This document shows positions 63,105-64,000 of a stretch of 64,000 bases of DNA, in pieces (positions within the stretch are counted from its first letter, which is position 1; every line of letters starts with the position of its first letter). A program made the position numbers and the translations under genes. The stretch spans positions 32,813-96,812 of the forward strand of contig CALCST010000043.1 of NCBI GenBank assembly GCA_937894065.1. Direction: 5' to 3'. The DNA comes from an uncultured Parabacteroides sp. Its GTDB lineage: Bacteria; Bacteroidota; Bacteroidia; Bacteroidales; Tannerellaceae. Under the pieces are notes generated by a model, which was not told the DNA's origin, did no database searches, and saw only the letters and a list, made by a program, of their open reading frames with translations.

Positions 63105-63530
63105 TTATTCAAGATGAGGTTTGTCGCATTCCTTAACTATTTCCGCCATTCTTTCCACGGACATATTCGATGTAGCTTTCTTCAGCTCACTTCCGGGAGT
63201 GAACACATATCTCGGCTTGCGGATAAGCGCGGTGGTGAATTCCTCTTCCGTAGCCACACCCTGGCTTCCCAGCGAAACACGCAGTCTGCCCAATGCTCCG
63301 AGCGACACTGATTCACCTCTGAGCAATGCTTCCGTAGCAACGCTGACCATACCTCTGATCACAAGCTCCACATCACCGAACGAAGCAGTGGACTGTGCCG
63401 CAATTTGCTTGCAAAGCATTTCAAAAGTCAATTCCCCGGAAGTTCTTGCCTGTGCATACACCAGTTTTTCGTCAGCTCCGGCATCCTTACTCATGTTCTT
63501 TCTTTTTACCAAACGATACTTGATAGACAT
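63105..63530 (-). CDS. HU-like DNA-binding protein (Bacteroidetes long form)
   Basis: A 141-aa protein with an HU/IHF-type core (ELTFEMLCKQIAAQSTASFGDVELVIRGMVSVATEALLRGESVSLGALGRLRVSL) preceded by a basic N-terminus (MSIKYRLVKRKN) and followed by a charged tail. This longer HU-like family is frequent in Bacteroides and often linked to a lysozyme-type gene. It heads the three-gene module with GH73 and the short ORF. The proline-tipped arm of canonical HU is only partly evident. Confidence 0.78.
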   Translation of the reverse strand: MSIKYRLVKRKNMSKDAGADEKLVYAQARTSGELTFEMLCKQIAAQSTASFGDVELVIRGMVSVATEALLRGESVSLGALGRLRVSLGSQGVATEEEFTTALIRKPRYVFTPGSELKKATSNMSVERMAEIVKECDKPHLE

Positions 63531-63569
63531 AGATGTAAATTTAAAGGTTAGTGATTAATGTTTTGCAGG

Positions 63570-63625
63570 AGAAGTTTTTAAGTTGACAAGGGGACAAGTT
63601 GACAAGGCTACAGGGAAAGAGCTTT
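63570..63625. repeat. AAGTTGACAAGG dispersed repeat
   Basis: AAGTTTTTAAGTTGACAAGG and GGACAAGTTGACAAGGC occur in tandem. Confidence 0.6.
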
Positions 63626-63633
63626 TTTCCGTT

Positions 63634-63742
63634 CCATTGGATTTGCAATCCAATGGCTATGTAATTCAGGATTTGTAATCCTGTCTCAACAATGTGGATT
63701 ACAAATCCACCAAAATCAACCAACGGATTGCAAATCCGTTGG
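63634..63742. repeat. REP/BIME-like cluster of four GGATTTGYAATCC palindromes
   Basis: Palindromes at 63634-63656, 63667-63683, 63694-63710 and 63720-63742 share the core GGATTTGYAATCC. The first two read plus and the last two minus, with centres 27-30 bp apart, which makes a mosaic similar to BIMEs of other bacteria. Arms outside the core (CCATT, CA, GT, CCAAC) differ between units yet stay complementary. Two more units lie at 63948-63997. Confidence 0.8.
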
Positions 63743-63947
63743 AACAGAGGAAAAGAGATTTTTCTACTTGACTCCTTGACTCCTCAACTCCTTGAAAAAA
63801 CTTCTCAACTCTCATGCAAAACATTGATTAATTTTCTCTGTCACAAAGGTAAGATACATGAAAATAAAGAGTAGCAGCTATGGCATTTTATGGTTGGTTG
63901 ATGGGGGATAAGGAAAGAAATAGTTGAAAGTTGACGAGACCCCTGTT

Positions 63948-63997
63948 CCATTGGATTTGTAATCCAATGTTGATTAAATTCGGGATTTGCAATCCCG
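63948..63997. repeat. Two further GGATTTGYAATCC palindromes, array continues past window
   Basis: CCATTGGATTTGTAATCC-type unit at 63948-63969 and CGGGATTTGCAATCCCG at 63981-63997. The 63743-63947 interval between the two clusters holds CTTGACTCCTTGACTCC-type and AAGTTGACGAG repeats and no ORF with support. Confidence 0.75.
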
Positions 63998-64000
63998 TTC

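Overview
This 64 kb window is chromosomal DNA from a member of the Bacteroidales, most likely Bacteroidaceae (Bacteroides, Phocaeicola or a close relative). The evidence is Bacteroidetes-type promoters (TTTG, 19-21 bp, TAnnTTTG), serine palmitoyltransferase, GldB and GldH lipoproteins, a type II pantothenate kinase, the long Bacteroidetes forms of SecA and NusB, a RicT/PSP1 protein with a low-complexity tail, and the gene order purH-mreBCD-mrdA-rodA. There is no rRNA, CRISPR array, prophage or complete insertion sequence. One tRNA gene (Pro, UGG) is present.

Layout. 1-14.2 kb: the 3' end of a glutamine synthetase gene, a TSCPD-domain protein, a GH78 alpha-L-rhamnosidase lipoprotein, a GldB-like lipoprotein, a C11 (clostripain-like) protease lipoprotein, a PagL/acyloxyacyl-hydrolase-like protein, an MBL-fold hydrolase, a Na/Ca exchanger, a YczE/YitT-type membrane protein, a DUF4105 protein, and an alkaline-phosphatase-fold protein that seems to have lost its active site. 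14.3-24.4 kb: secA, a small lipoprotein, a TolC-HlyD-ABC2-ABC2 export operon with no ATPase gene, and a sugar isomerase-like lipoprotein. 24.8-35.3 kb: coaW, a Na+/H+ antiporter, purH and the cell-elongation cluster mreB-mreC-mreD-mrdA-rodA. 35.3-41.7 kb: gldH and ricT, a small monooxygenase-domain protein, serine palmitoyltransferase facing a diacylglycerol/sphingoid-base kinase-like gene, and trmN6. 41.8-50.5 kb: lon, a FadL-type porin, queC-queF, dnaX, ftsB/divIC, a small membrane protein and a DUF5606 protein. 50.5-62.2 kb: coaE-ybbR-yajC-nusB, an M48 protease, a glycosidase-esterase fusion, tRNA-Pro, a HAD phosphatase, a nitroreductase, rplY, pth-hslR and a DUF3843 gene. 62.3-63.5 kb: an HU-like protein, a GH73 glucosaminidase and a very short ORF, set among dense repeats.

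Most of the window is housekeeping DNA, and the unusual material lies between genes. Two copies of a 94-bp element, 36 kb apart, each carry four palindromic units at exactly 21-bp spacing. Two minus-strand elements of about 75-85 nt share a 20-nt identical block and end in different hairpins, which suggests a paralogous small-RNA family. There are two MITE-like elements with perfect terminal inverted repeats, a REP/BIME-like palindrome cluster at the right edge, and a dispersed AAGTTGACAAGG-type repeat. The serine palmitoyltransferase gene has a structured 5' leader, and a long hairpin separates mreB from mreC.

All functional names come from reading the translated sequences and recalling family motifs. 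No database search was run.
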